In this document: positions 17,815-27,301 of the stretch, one piece after another | Layout: each line of letters opens with the position of its first letter | Position numbering within the stretch: the stretch's first letter is position 1 | Assembly (NCBI GenBank): GCA_026709985.1 | Contig: JAPORY010000044.1 | Coordinates: 1 to 64,000 of the forward strand | Length of the DNA stretch: 64,000 bases | Origin: Aestuariivita sp. | Lineage (GTDB): Bacteria > Pseudomonadota > Alphaproteobacteria > Rhodobacterales > Rhodobacteraceae | Reading direction: 5' to 3' | The notes under the pieces: generated by a model | What the model was told of the DNA's origin: nothing | What the model saw: the letters and a program-made list of their open reading frames with translations, nothing else | The model's database searches: none | Made by a program: the position numbers and the translations under genes

Positions 17815-19902
17815 ATGAGTACTCAAACGCCTTGTAGCGGTCCAATTCTCGAGATTGACAAGCTATCGATTTCATTTTTCTCGCGCTCGCGTGAGAACGC
17901 AGCTGTTTCTGACTTCTCACTTTCGATTCGATCTGGTGAAGCCGTTGGACTCGTTGGAGAAAGCGGTTGCGGGAAATCAACAGTTGCCCTCGGAATTATG
18001 CAGGATTTGGGCCAGAATGGTCGTATCGTCGGGGGCAGTATCAAGTTCAAAGGTTGCGACTTACAAGCAATGTCAGCGACTGAACTTCGCAAAATTCGCG
18101 GTAATGAGATCGCAATGATTTATCAAGAACCGATGGCATCGTTAAACCCCGCTATGCGGGTTGGTGAGCAACTGATCGAAGTGCCAATGATACACGACAC
18201 TGTATCTCGTTCCGAAGCGATTCGCCGCGCTCGCGAAGTCCTGATTGATGTGAAGTTACCAGACCCTGAACGCATCCTAAGGAGCTATCCGCATCAGATT
18301 TCTGGTGGTCAGCAACAGCGCATTGTTATCGCGATGGCTTTAATGTCGAAGCCCGACCTGCTGATTTTAGACGAACCTACGACTGCTCTTGATGTGACAG
18401 TAGAAGCTGCGGTTGTTGATCTCGTTCGGGAACTAGGTGCGAAATACGGCACTTCGATGTTATTTATTTCGCATAATCTCGGTCTGATTCTTGAGACCTG
18501 CGATCAGGTCTGTGTGATGTATTCTGGCGAAGCGGTCGAGCGGGGCTCTGTTGAGGATGTCTTTGATGCGATGCGACATCCTTACACACAGGCATTATTT
18601 CGCTCAATCCCTTTGCCGGATGCTGATAAAATTTCTCGTCCCTTGGTCGCCATTCCGGGCAATTTTCCGTTGCCGCACGAACGACCACCGGGCTGCAACT
18701 TCGGACCGCGATGTACCTACTTTGAACCTGGCAATTGCGACTCGCACCAAATTCCCATGGCTTCGGTGACGAACCAGACCGCTCATACAACGCGTTGTGT
18801 TCGTCACGACGCGATTGATTGGGAGGCCGACGTTGCGAGCGACGCTACAGGATCACAAGCTAAAGTCGGGGATGTGGTTTTGCGGATTGATGATTTAAAG
18901 AAGTACTACGAAACTGCTTCCAACTCTTTGTTTTCTCGTGACAATAAGAAAGTTATCAAGGCGAACGAAACTCTGAGTTTTGAAGCTAGAGAGTCGGAGA
19001 CGCTGGCGATTGTTGGCGAATCGGGCTGTGGCAAATCGACTTTCGCAAAAGTCCTTACCGGACTTGAGTCTGCGACCGGCGGAAAGATTTATTTTGACGA
19101 GCGCAGCATTGAAAAAATACCTATTGCGACGCGCGATAAAGAGACCGTTGGTCAGATACAAATGGTGTTTCAGAATCCTTTCGATACTCTCAATCCCTCA
19201 ATGTCCGTGGGTCGTCAAATCATTCGGGCATTAGAGGTTTTTGCGGTGGGATCGAATGATAAAGATCGACGCCATAAAATGTTAGAGTTGCTTGATCTCG
19301 TGAAGTTGCCGCGGTCTTTCGCTGAGCGAATGCCACGACAACTGTCGGGCGGGCAAAAGCAGCGCGTTGGTATCGCGCGCGCATTTGCGGGCGGTGCACG
19401 CGTCGTTGTTGCCGACGAGCCGGTCTCGGCACTTGATGTATCAGTTCAGGCGGCGGTAACTGATTTATTGATGGAGATTCAACGAGAGCAAAAGACGACA
19501 TTACTATTTATTTCGCATGATCTGTCCATTGTTCGCTATCTTTCAGATCGGGTAATGGTGATGTATCTCGGTCATGTAGTTGAACTCGGTGACACTAATC
19601 AGGTATTCGCGCCACCTTACCATCCCTACACCGAAGCTCTGCTGTCGGCGGTGCCGATCGCCGACACTTCGGTGGAAAAAAACCACATTGTTTTGGACGG
19701 AGAAATCCCGTCAGCGATTAACCCCCCGTCGGGCTGCCCGTTCCAGACGCGCTGCCACTGGAAACAGGCAGTTCAAGATAATCTTTGTGAGCATGAGGTT
19801 CCGCCGATTCGCGATCTGGCACCAGGTCATCAAGTCAAGTGCCATCTCTCAACAGAAAAATTCGCAGAAATGACGCCGGTGATAAGGCTGGCTGGCGAAT
19901 AA
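17815..19902 (+). CDS. Fused two-domain oligopeptide ABC transporter ATPase (DppD-DppF type)
   Basis: A 695-residue protein with two complete ATPase domains in tandem. The first has GESGCGKST near 45, signature SGGQQQR and Walker B LLILDEPTTALD. The second has GESGCGKST near 400, LSGGQKQR and VVADEPVSALD. Each ends with the oligopeptide-transporter C-terminal Cys motif (CNFGPRCTYFEPGNC and CPFQTRCHWKQ). In related proteins this motif binds the substrate-side helices, and in some an iron-sulfur cluster. Fusion of both ATPases is seen in Yej- and Gsi-type importers. The domains are separate in sequence, not duplicates of one another. The binding protein must be encoded elsewhere, or be lost. 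Confidence 0.93.
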   Translation: MSTQTPCSGPILEIDKLSISFFSRSRENAAVSDFSLSIRSGEAVGLVGESGCGKSTVALGIMQDLGQNGRIVGGSIKFKGCDLQAMSATELRKIRGNEIAMIYQEPMASLNPAMRVGEQLIEVPMIHDTVSRSEAIRRAREVLIDVKLPDPERILRSYPHQISGGQQQRIVIAMALMSKPDLLILDEPTTALDVTVEAAVVDLVRELGAKYGTSMLFISHNLGLILETCDQVCVMYSGEAVERGSVEDVFDAMRHPYTQALFRSIPLPDADKISRPLVAIPGNFPLPHERPPGCNFGPRCTYFEPGNCDSHQIPMASVTNQTAHTTRCVRHDAIDWEADVASDATGSQAKVGDVVLRIDDLKKYYETASNSLFSRDNKKVIKANETLSFEARESETLAIVGESGCGKSTFAKVLTGLESATGGKIYFDERSIEKIPIATRDKETVGQIQMVFQNPFDTLNPSMSVGRQIIRALEVFAVGSNDKDRRHKMLELLDLVKLPRSFAERMPRQLSGGQKQRVGIARAFAGGARVVVADEPVSALDVSVQAAVTDLLMEIQREQKTTLLFISHDLSIVRYLSDRVMVMYLGHVVELGDTNQVFAPPYHPYTEALLSAVPIADTSVEKNHIVLDGEIPSAINPPSGCPFQTRCHWKQAVQDNLCEHEVPPIRDLAPGHQVKCHLSTEKFAEMTPVIRLAGE

Positions 19903-19912
19903 CACCGACAAC

Positions 19913-19936
19913 ACCGCTTTAGTCCTTAGAAGCGGT
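19913..19936 (+). terminator. Possible hairpin after the ABC operon
   Basis: ACCGCTT and AAGCGGT form a seven-base stem around a ten-base loop just after the ATPase stop. There is no T-run, so intrinsic termination is uncertain. Confidence 0.3.
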
Positions 19937-20000
19937 CTACGGTAATATTCCTTACCAACAGATGAGCAAAAAGACAGTTGCCCGAACCCTTCACGGCAAA

Positions 20001-20585
20001 TCAACTGTCGCCAAGAATCACTTTGATATAGTTTCTCGTCTCGTTATAGGGGGGCACGCCGCGGTGATCCTTCACAGCGTTCGGCCCCGCATTGTAAGCG
20101 GCGAGCGCGAGGCGCCAAGAGCCGAACTCTTGGTATTGCAGGGCCAAATAGCGAGCACCGCCGTCTAAGTTTTGATAAGGATCGTGCGCATCGACCTGCA
20201 AGTACCGCGCCGTTTGCGGCATCAGTTGTGCGAGGCCAACTGCACCTTTATGCGAGACAGCATTCGGATCCCAGTTTGATTCTTGTTGGACGAGGCGCAA
20301 AAAAAGGTCTTCCGGGATATGATGTCGCCACGCGGCATCTCGTGCCATCTGAAGATACACTCCTCGATAGTCGCCAGTGTAAGCTGGAAGGTGCCAGCTT
20401 CCGGGAATATTGAGATGCCGCTCCAATCGAACCAACCGCGCAGGCTGATTCTTGATGCGAGTTTCAATCACGCGGGTTTGGGATCCAAAAATGGCCTTTT
20501 TGTTTTTTTCAATAAAAATATCCGCAGCGGTTACTACCGGGAAACTCAAAGCAAATAAGATAGAAGAAACTATAACTAAGTGCAT
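20001..20585 (-). CDS. Lytic transglycosylase (SLT domain)
   Basis: 194-residue exported peptidoglycan lyase. It has a signal peptide to about residue 21, then a short linker and an SLT goose-lysozyme-like domain (about 75-190). The catalytic Glu102 is in LVQQESNWDP, followed by KGAVGLAQLMP, the LAAYNAGPNAV motif and YNETRNYIKVIL. Such enzymes cut the glycan backbone to give 1,6-anhydro-muropeptides during growth or for insertion of machines. There is no membrane anchor beyond the signal. It is monocistronic and converges with the ABC operon. Confidence 0.92.
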   Translation of the reverse strand: MHLVIVSSILFALSFPVVTAADIFIEKNKKAIFGSQTRVIETRIKNQPARLVRLERHLNIPGSWHLPAYTGDYRGVYLQMARDAAWRHHIPEDLFLRLVQQESNWDPNAVSHKGAVGLAQLMPQTARYLQVDAHDPYQNLDGGARYLALQYQEFGSWRLALAAYNAGPNAVKDHRGVPPYNETRNYIKVILGDS

Positions 20586-20771
20586 AGTTCAATACTCAAC
20601 ACTATTCCTTCACCGTGACTTTACCGGTTCGATATGGGTAACATATTGCGTTCTTCGCATACACTCGGTATTGCAACGAAATGCTCCCTATCGACTGCAA
20701 TTGCGATTGGTACTCTTGGTTCAAGAGGCTCACCCCCCGTCACATAAGACATTCAGGAAAGGAAATCAAAG

Positions 20772-21251
20772 ATGGCTGGATCAGTCAACAAAGTTATTCT
20801 CATTGGCAATCTAGGGCGTGACCCAGAAGTACGAACTTTCCAAAATGGTGGCAGAATCTGCAATTTGAATTTGGCAACTTCGGAAAGTTGGAAAGATCGG
20901 AATACGAACGAGCGAAGAGAACGTACTGAATGGCATCGCGTAACAATAGCTAGTGATAGCCTCGTCGGTCTGGCTGAGCAATACCTCCGTAAGGGCTCCA
21001 AAGTTTATGTAGAGGGAAAACTCGAAACCCGAAAGTGGCAAGATCAGTCGGGGCAAGATCGCTATTCAACCGAAGTGGTGATTCGTCCCTATGGCGGGAG
21101 TCTCCAATTTCTCGATCCTCGTGGCGATCGCCCCGCCGACAGTTCGCAATTTGATCAAAGCCCTTCTCAGAGTAACTTTGACGACAATGGTCCCGCCGGA
21201 ACGAATGATTCAAGTCAACCGATATACGAAGATGACGAGATTCCATTCTAA
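20772..21251 (+). CDS. ssb: Single-stranded DNA-binding protein
   Basis: 159 residues. An OB-fold (about 5-110) starts with [19 protein letters not shown] and carries the usual Trp/Phe strands, followed by a Gln/Ser/Asp-rich flexible tail ending DDEIPF. That acidic tip is the partner-docking site for proteins such as HolC (also encoded in this window), RecO and PriA. The ATG is preceded by CAGGAAAGGAAATCAAAG. It appears to be transcribed alone. Confidence 0.96.
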   Translation: MAGSVNKVILIGNLGRDPEVRTFQNGGRICNLNLATSESWKDRNTNERRERTEWHRVTIASDSLVGLAEQYLRKGSKVYVEGKLETRKWQDQSGQDRYSTEVVIRPYGGSLQFLDPRGDRPADSSQFDQSPSQSNFDDNGPAGTNDSSQPIYEDDEIPF

Positions 21252-21591
21252 CCGGTTACTTGGCATTATTGCTTCGTATGAAAGTTATCGCCGCTATTTT
21301 TGCCATAATTATCAGAGAGTTCTCCAGTCTAACTCATGTTCGTGCACAACATCTATTACCGAATGTAGAGAAAGCTGAATTTTGTAGGACATTCATGCAG
21401 CAACCCTGATCAGTCGCCGCGACAAAATGTCATGGCGCCGCATGCGAAGGAAGGCGAGCGATTGAACGGGGAGTCGTCAAACAGCATTTTGACCGAGGCT
21501 ACGCCTTGCTGACCAGCGAGAAATACCGAACGCTTGGGTCGGTAGTTTAGCTTCTTGGGGTAACATTTTTCGATTTATTTCGGTATAGATT
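21252..21591. other. Intergenic, no gene seen
   Basis: Gap between the convergent ssb and aroB. A perfect ten-base palindrome TAACCGGTTA lies directly at the ssb stop, without a T-run. I see nothing else. Confidence 0.4.
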
Positions 21592-22707
21592 CTAAAGCTT
21601 TGCGCCGAGGTGATCGTTTAATAACCCCATAAGTTCCGCTTGTGGTACCTCGTCGGTTACAAATGTTGCGCCAATTCCGTGGGGAAGAACAAACCTTAGC
21701 CGGCCATCAACGACCTTTTTATCTTGCCACATCAATGAAATTAAGGTCTCAGCGGACGGCAGGTCGCCGGGGATGTCTGATAACCGGCTTTTTAATCCCA
21801 TACGATCAAAATGACGACGAACGCGCTGGGGCGCCTCTCGGTTGCCGAGACCAAGCCGCGCCGACAGTTCAAATGCCAATGCACAACCGATGGTCACCCC
21901 CTCGCCATGCAAGAGCCGGCTCGAATAACCCGTTGCTGTTTCCAAAGCGTGACCAAAGGTATGACCAAGGTTTAATAACACTCGCCGGTCACCCTCCCTC
22001 TCATCCTCTTCGACTACTTGAGCTTTTGTCGTGACTGACCACTCGATAGCGCGAATTCTTGCATCTTCGTCGCCGCTGGCAAATGCAGGTCCGTTTTCCT
22101 CAAGCCACCAGAAAAACTCTTCGTCGCCCAGCAAACCATATTTTGCCACTTCGCCGTACCCTGCGAGCAGCTGACGCTCGGGAAGCGAGTCGAGGGTATC
22201 AACGTCTATCAAGACCAATGACGGTTGGTGAAAAGCGCCAATGAGGTTTTTGCCTTGCGTTGAGTTGATTCCAGTTTTTCCTCCGACAGAACTATCGACT
22301 TGGGCAAGCAACGTGGTGGGAATTTGAATATAATTGACTCCCCGCCGCAATATGGCAGCGGCAAATCCCGCTAAGTCACCGATCACTCCGCCGCCAAGCG
22401 CAATTACGAGATCGTTGCGTTCAACCTGTTGGTCGAGAAGCCATTCGACACTTCGAATTAAATTTGACCAGTTCTTTTCGGCCTCACCTGATGGCAGTGC
22501 CAAATACGCCACCTCTATGCCCGCTTCGACTAGAATACTACTTAAATCGTCGACATAGAGCGCCTCTACAACTTCATCTGTCAAGATATAGACCCGTTGC
22601 CGACGCAAAAACGGCGCGATCAATTTTGGCGTACTGGAAATCAATCCTGCTTCGATTTCGATGCGATAGCTTCTTGAGCCAAGATCAAGGGAAACAGCTT
22701 GTGTCAT
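21592..22707 (-). CDS. aroB: 3-dehydroquinate synthase
   Basis: NAD- and metal-dependent cyclisation of DAHP to 3-dehydroquinate, second step of the shikimate pathway. The 371-residue protein has the Rossmann part with GGGVIGDLAGFAAA and the IPTTLLAQVDSSVGGKTGIN signature, followed by the helical metal-binding half (GEVAKYGLL, NLGHTFGHALE and LHGEGV). The ATG at 22707 overlaps the aroK stop (ATGA), showing co-translation of the two shikimate enzymes. Confidence 0.96.
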   Translation of the reverse strand: MTQAVSLDLGSRSYRIEIEAGLISSTPKLIAPFLRRQRVYILTDEVVEALYVDDLSSILVEAGIEVAYLALPSGEAEKNWSNLIRSVEWLLDQQVERNDLVIALGGGVIGDLAGFAAAILRRGVNYIQIPTTLLAQVDSSVGGKTGINSTQGKNLIGAFHQPSLVLIDVDTLDSLPERQLLAGYGEVAKYGLLGDEEFFWWLEENGPAFASGDEDARIRAIEWSVTTKAQVVEEDEREGDRRVLLNLGHTFGHALETATGYSSRLLHGEGVTIGCALAFELSARLGLGNREAPQRVRRHFDRMGLKSRLSDIPGDLPSAETLISLMWQDKKVVDGRLRFVLPHGIGATFVTDEVPQAELMGLLNDHLGAKL

Positions 22708-23249
22708 GATCGGCAAAACATCATTGGATATGCAGCTGTCATTCGGTCCAAAATGAGGTCAACGGTGGCTTGAACTGTGAGTATACTGTCAACCGGAATG
22801 GTGAGATCAGCCGTTGCATAACAGGGCACTCTTTCATGGTATAGCTTTTGCAGCGTGAACTTGGGATCTGCGGTCATAAGCAGAGGGCGAACCGTATCGT
22901 CGTCCTGTATTCTTTCGTACAGTAAACTCAATTCTGCCGACAAGTATATTGAGATTGCCTCCTGTGCGATTAAGTAGCGATTGTTCTCTGCCATGAATAT
23001 CCCGCCTCCGGTTGCGATAATACATGGGGATATTGAGAGGATTCTACGCAGCGTCATTCGTTCTTGTTCGCGAAAATAGGTCTCTCCCTTCTGCTCAAAA
23101 ATCTGAGCTACGGGCAGTTGTTGGATCTTTTCGATTTCATGATCCGTATCAAAGAAGGGTACTTGGAGGTGCTCGGCGAGACGTGCACCTACCGTCGTCT
23201 TTCCCGCTCCCATCATCCCGACTAGAACCACCGACTTACTCAATTGCAT
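22704..23249 (-). CDS. aroK: Shikimate kinase
   Basis: Phosphorylates shikimate at O3. The 181-residue P-loop protein has GMMGAGKT at 11-18, the shikimate-binding DTDHEIEK region, the ATGGGIF strand and the lid Arg region (DDDTVRPLL). It is first of the aroK-aroB pair. In many alphaproteobacteria this pair sits next to xerD and a CorC-type gene, as here, although a squalene synthase-like gene has been placed between them. Confidence 0.95.
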   Translation of the reverse strand: MQLSKSVVLVGMMGAGKTTVGARLAEHLQVPFFDTDHEIEKIQQLPVAQIFEQKGETYFREQERMTLRRILSISPCIIATGGGIFMAENNRYLIAQEAISIYLSAELSLLYERIQDDDTVRPLLMTADPKFTLQKLYHERVPCYATADLTIPVDSILTVQATVDLILDRMTAAYPMMFCRS

Positions 23250-23550
23250 TTGAAGGTCGTCGCATTGTTAATTTTTACTCATGCCAATCTTTGGATTTCT
23301 CGGAGAACTTTTTGATCGGGAAATTCAGGCGCCGGGACTTTGTCACTTGCGCAACGGATAGGTAAATCAGGGCGAAGGTTCTTGTTAGGTGAGCGAGGAT
23401 ATTGTTGCATTGCAAATTAATGATCGGTCGCTATCGGCGCTATGGGTATCAATACGATATCGTCGGAGAACGAAGAAACACTACGCCATTTGTGCCGCCG
23501 GTCTCGATTATCATGTCAGGAAGCATTACTGTCTTACCAACGACTAACGC
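23250..23550. other. Intergenic, no supported gene
   Basis: A 52-codon plus-strand frame beginning GTG 23389 and ending 23547 has a basic, somewhat protein-like sequence, but it lacks a ribosome site and family resemblance. I do not call it a gene. Confidence 0.35.
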
Positions 23551-24606
23551 TCAGTTTAAGGAGTAAGCGTTGCCCTTGGGTAAACCACGACTAAGAGCAG
23601 CAAACAAAATTCTTAAGGCAAAATTATATCGAGCCAATAGATTGGTCGTGAGAATAACGGCTTTGACACTGCGCCGCGAGATTTTGACGTCGTCGCCTTT
23701 GGAAAACACCGGCCTTGTGTGAATACTTCTCAGCGTCAGTACTGCCATTCCAAGTGCCCACAAACAGTGGCGGCGGATACCAATCTCTGAGGCGGGGATC
23801 AACATGACATATCGTAAGGCATTATCGAGATTTTGCTGTGCGATGGCGATCAATTCTCGAATACCCGTTACCATTTTTGGATTATCTTGACCATTGACGA
23901 CCGACTTAAGTTCAACACCGGTTTTTTCAAAAATATCTCGCGGTAACCAGCAAGCGCCCCGCCGCCGATCATCCCACATGTCCTTGAGGATATTGGTCAT
24001 TTGCAACCCTTGACCGAACGAAGCGGCCAAAGCAAAAAGGCGGTCTCGACGCGAGGAAATATCTGCTGAATGTGCGCAAAACAAATCGGTCAGCATTTCG
24101 CCCACCACCCCAGCGACGACATAGCAGTATTGGCCCATTGTATCAAGATCTTTGAGCCCCTCAAGGCCGGCATTGCGTTGGAATTCCATCATACCACGCG
24201 TCATTATTCGTACGCAGCGCTCAATCGCATTTCGCTGGGTTTCAGTGAAGCTGTGGGTGAGAAAGATGACCTTCGGCGTATTTGTGACCAAATCATGTTC
24301 GCCGGAACTTGCCGAGGACGAAAGTGCATTTTGTAACGCTTGTGCAAATTCGGCTGGATCGTCATCACCGGCAATCACCGCAATTAACCGCTCCCCGAGT
24401 TCAGTCTTTTGCTCAGACGGAAGTAACGTTTCATCCTCAATTGTATCGGCAAGTCGACAGAGCAGGTAAGCATTCCCGACTGTTTCTCGCAATGGACTCG
24501 GAAGCTGCGGAATCGTCAAGGCAAACGTTCGAGATACATCTTCTAGAATTTGATTTTGGTAAGTAACACAATCCTGTAAATTGAATGGTTTTACTTCCTC
24601 CGTCAT
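23551..24606 (-). CDS. Squalene/phytoene synthase family, squalene synthase-like
   Basis: A 351-residue trans-isoprenyl head-to-head synthase. The first Asp-rich motif is DTIED at 54-58 and the second is NILKDMWDD around 205-213. The segment [17 protein letters not shown] closely resembles the YC-x-VAG-x-VG motif of eukaryote-type squalene synthases rather than HpnC or HpnD. There are hydrophobic stretches near the C-terminus (around 290-340). It likely joins two farnesyl diphosphates; phytoene synthase is the alternative. The start at ATG 24606 has GGAGG ten bases upstream, and a TTG start eight codons earlier is unnecessary. No squalene-hopene cyclase or carotenoid gene is nearby, so the pathway is not shown by context. 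Confidence 0.85.
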   Translation of the reverse strand: MTEEVKPFNLQDCVTYQNQILEDVSRTFALTIPQLPSPLRETVGNAYLLCRLADTIEDETLLPSEQKTELGERLIAVIAGDDDPAEFAQALQNALSSSASSGEHDLVTNTPKVIFLTHSFTETQRNAIERCVRIMTRGMMEFQRNAGLEGLKDLDTMGQYCYVVAGVVGEMLTDLFCAHSADISSRRDRLFALAASFGQGLQMTNILKDMWDDRRRGACWLPRDIFEKTGVELKSVVNGQDNPKMVTGIRELIAIAQQNLDNALRYVMLIPASEIGIRRHCLWALGMAVLTLRSIHTRPVFSKGDDVKISRRSVKAVILTTNLLARYNFALRILFAALSRGLPKGNAYSLN

Positions 24607-25532
24607 CTGATCGCCTCCAATTCCAAACATAATCTCTTCTGGAGAATACTACACAACAGAGCCTATAGCATCAGGTGCTTTCCAGATATTACCTGATAAT
24701 TCCTGCAATCAAGGATCTCCTCTCTAAGTCGAAAAATTACCTCGACAAACTTTCCTATGTAACGGAGCACCAGAAATATTATAAACGGATTTTCGAAAAT
24801 GACATTCAGCTGTGAAGCAGAAATTACTACTAGTGTGCAATTTCTCGCACGTAGCCGCAATTTACCTTGCACTTGATGGAAAGCTTATCGAATTCTTACG
24901 ATTCTTTGCGATAGTATGCCTGATCTGCGCTTCCGTTCATTTGGTTAACGTATTGCCGGATAACTGCAAGCTGCACGTACGGGTTGATTTTTGATCCTGT
25001 GAACACTTTGATTTCTTTTGTGATTTGGGTTGTTGCCAATAACGATTACAATTGCGTCAAATATTTCTTGAAACAATCGTTCTCTTGAAATCGCAACACT
25101 ACCGTTAGTTTGGTTTTATCGGTTTAGACGACGCTTTCCCTTCACTGATCTGGCCTTTGCATTCAATTTACGTTTCGTCATCACTTCGGGGCACATTCAT
25201 CCAAACATTCTCGCTCTCCGTTGCGTTAGTTTATCAAAGGCCCTTGGCTTATTCACTGGAACCAACTCATCAATATTCGTGGCGCTTCATTTCCTTGAAA
25301 ATAGTTTTTGATTGTGGTCAAATGCCGACCACGGCATCGAATATGAACTGTAATTTGTGCGATGGCGGCGGAACCGCTCAGCGCCCCTCATTTTACTTTG
25401 CTGCCTATGTTGGATGTGCGATCCACTCAATAGCCAAATTAGGTCAGGCTTCATTTTCGCTAAAATGTAATGTAGTAGCTTCTGACGGGTCAATAGCTGG
25501 CATTATTATCAATTATATTGCAGGAATGTCAA
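24607..25532. other. Long gene-poor gap
   Basis: About 925 bases with A/T-rich stretches. Frames of 60-142 codons (24812-24994 and 25157-25585) lack ribosome sites and domain features, and the larger one overlaps the real small gene at 25533. No RNA gene is recognised. Confidence 0.4.
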
Positions 25533-25697
25533 ATGAAACGAGTCATGCTTTCTTTGGGAATATTGATCATCGTTGCGGTCGGTAGCTTACTCGGGTACAC
25601 GTACATCGGCCCGTATTTTGGTGCAGATTTTTCAGCCCCCGTCGAAGAAGTAAGGATCCCTATTGTCCTTGATAGCACTTCTCTAGAGGGCCAGTAA
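25533..25697 (+). CDS. Small single-pass membrane or exported peptide, 54 residues
   Basis: A short frame starting MKRVMLSLGILIIVAVG and ending SLEGQ. It has one N-terminal hydrophobic segment (about 4-24) that could be a signal peptide or anchor, then a mildly acidic tail containing PVEEVRIPIVLD. A good ribosome site (AGGA, eight bases before the ATG) supports translation. It lies upstream of xerD in the region where alphaproteobacteria often carry small uncharacterised membrane proteins. I do not recognise a named family. It is too short for many gene finders, so it is easy to miss. Confidence 0.6.
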   Translation: MKRVMLSLGILIIVAVGSLLGYTYIGPYFGADFSAPVEEVRIPIVLDSTSLEGQ

Positions 25698-26148
25698 CGA
25701 TTACGGCTATTAGCCTGATCGCAACATTTCTGCGGTCGCAATAGTGATGATCTAGCAACATCAAAAACTGTTACTTGGAAAAGACTATGTGCTTTTGCAG
25801 TAAAACCATTAATCGTTCACCGAATTTCATTCTCTTTGTTTGACTTTGTATCGAATTGTGGTGCTGTCTAAAGGCAATAAAAGTAAGTTCCGAAATGAAG
25901 ACTTGTTTTCTCAACAGTGGCAAACAATAATTCGAGCAAAACAGTTCTTGACAAATTTTTAAATCTCATTGGTTACATTGATCGTGAAAAGGCGCGATCC
26001 GTGGCCCGTCTGCAGAAGATGTCATCAAGATATTCCTGTGTGCTCAATCGAAATAGTTCAATTCAATGGAAGTCGGTTTTCTATCTCGTGCTCACAAATT
26101 ATTTTAACACACCAAGTATTTCCTTGGTCCGTGGTTTCTGAGTCGGCC
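25698..26148. other. Leader region of xerD
   Basis: About 450 bases before xerD. The xerD frame stays open back to 25969, but those 60 codons do not resemble a tyrosine recombinase N-terminus. I see no other gene. Confidence 0.4.
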
Positions 26149-27090
26149 ATGTTAGATGCTCGGTCTTGGATTGCAGCATTTCTAGACGCCCATGTTGCGG
26201 AATTCGGGGCGTCGGAAAATACGCAGCTTGCCTATGGGCGAGACCTAAACGACTTTGCCAATTGGATAGATCGGAGTGATCAAACGCTTGCCGAGGTATC
26301 AACCAAGAAAATTGAGCACTATTTGATTGATTGCGCCGAACGAGGTTTTTCTGCAAGCACTCGCGCCCGAAGGCTCTCAGCAATTAAGCAATTCTACCGC
26401 TTTGTTTTCGAAGAAGGATGGCGAACAGATAATCCCGCGATCCCTGTTTCTGGCGTTAAAATTCCACAATCACTCCCGAAAGTCCTTGATCAAGAACAAG
26501 TCGAAAAACTTCTCTTGACCGCTCGTAGTCACGGCAAAACCGAAGTGGAGCGTTGTCGAAATATCTGCCTTATGGAAGTGCTCTACGCGACTGGTTTGCG
26601 AGTATCGGAGCTATTATCGCTACCAGTTACAACAGTCCGCGGGGGTCCCGAAATGTTGCTCGTCGTGGGAAAAGGCAAAAAAGAACGCCTAGTTCCATTG
26701 TCTCAGACGGCAAAGGCTGCCCTAGCCGACTGGCTTAAGGTCCGTGACAATATTGAAAAAAGGAGAGCTGACAGCGGCGCAAAATCGTCGAAGTTTTTAT
26801 TTCCGTCGAGAGCCAAGTCAGGTTACTTGACCCGACAGCAATTCTACTTGTCAATCAAGGCCCTCGCCCTCAGGGCTGGGGTACCAATTGAATTAGTCTC
26901 GCCGCATTCGCTACGGCACGCTTTCGCCACCCACCTACTGTCCAACGGTGCTGATCTAAGATCGATTCAAGAAATGCTCGGGCACGCCGATTTAAATACC
27001 ACCGAAATCTACACTCATGTTCAGCAACAAAAATTGCTTGAACTGGTGGTAGAGCATCATCCATTAGCGAAGTCTGATGAATCCGCATAA
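26149..27090 (+). CDS. xerD: Tyrosine recombinase XerD
   Basis: Site-specific recombinase that, with XerC, resolves chromosome dimers at dif under FtsK control. The 313-residue protein has a core-binding SAM-like domain (about 5-90) and a catalytic domain. Visible active-site residues are R151 (ATGLRVSELL), K175 (VGKGKKER), H253 and R256 (SPHSLRHAFATHLL), H279 (LGHADLNTTEIY) and nucleophile Y288. I chose ATG 26149 (MLDARSWIAAFLD) as it fits the XerD N-terminus; the ribosome site is weak. Position next to aroK/aroB supports XerD over XerC or a phage integrase. Confidence 0.92.
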   Translation: MLDARSWIAAFLDAHVAEFGASENTQLAYGRDLNDFANWIDRSDQTLAEVSTKKIEHYLIDCAERGFSASTRARRLSAIKQFYRFVFEEGWRTDNPAIPVSGVKIPQSLPKVLDQEQVEKLLLTARSHGKTEVERCRNICLMEVLYATGLRVSELLSLPVTTVRGGPEMLLVVGKGKKERLVPLSQTAKAALADWLKVRDNIEKRRADSGAKSSKFLFPSRAKSGYLTRQQFYLSIKALALRAGVPIELVSPHSLRHAFATHLLSNGADLRSIQEMLGHADLNTTEIYTHVQQQKLLELVVEHHPLAKSDESA

Positions 27091-27301
27091 CCCAACTTCA
27101 TAAACTAAACTGATTTTGTGATTCTCGTCTGCTTTGCGAAATCTCACCGAGGCGTCCCATAAAATCGCGAAAAGCTCTTTCGATTGTCAGTTTCATTTAG
27201 CGTAAGCAAATTATACATGATATGCTGACTCTATAAATGTCGTATCCGCTTAACCGTTCCCGTTGACAAACGAAACTACTTATCAGACATTCATAGCTGA
27301 T

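Noticed and set aside
25157-25585. 142-codon protein in the gap before xerD
   Set aside because: No ribosome site or domain, and its end overlaps the better supported 54-codon gene in another frame.
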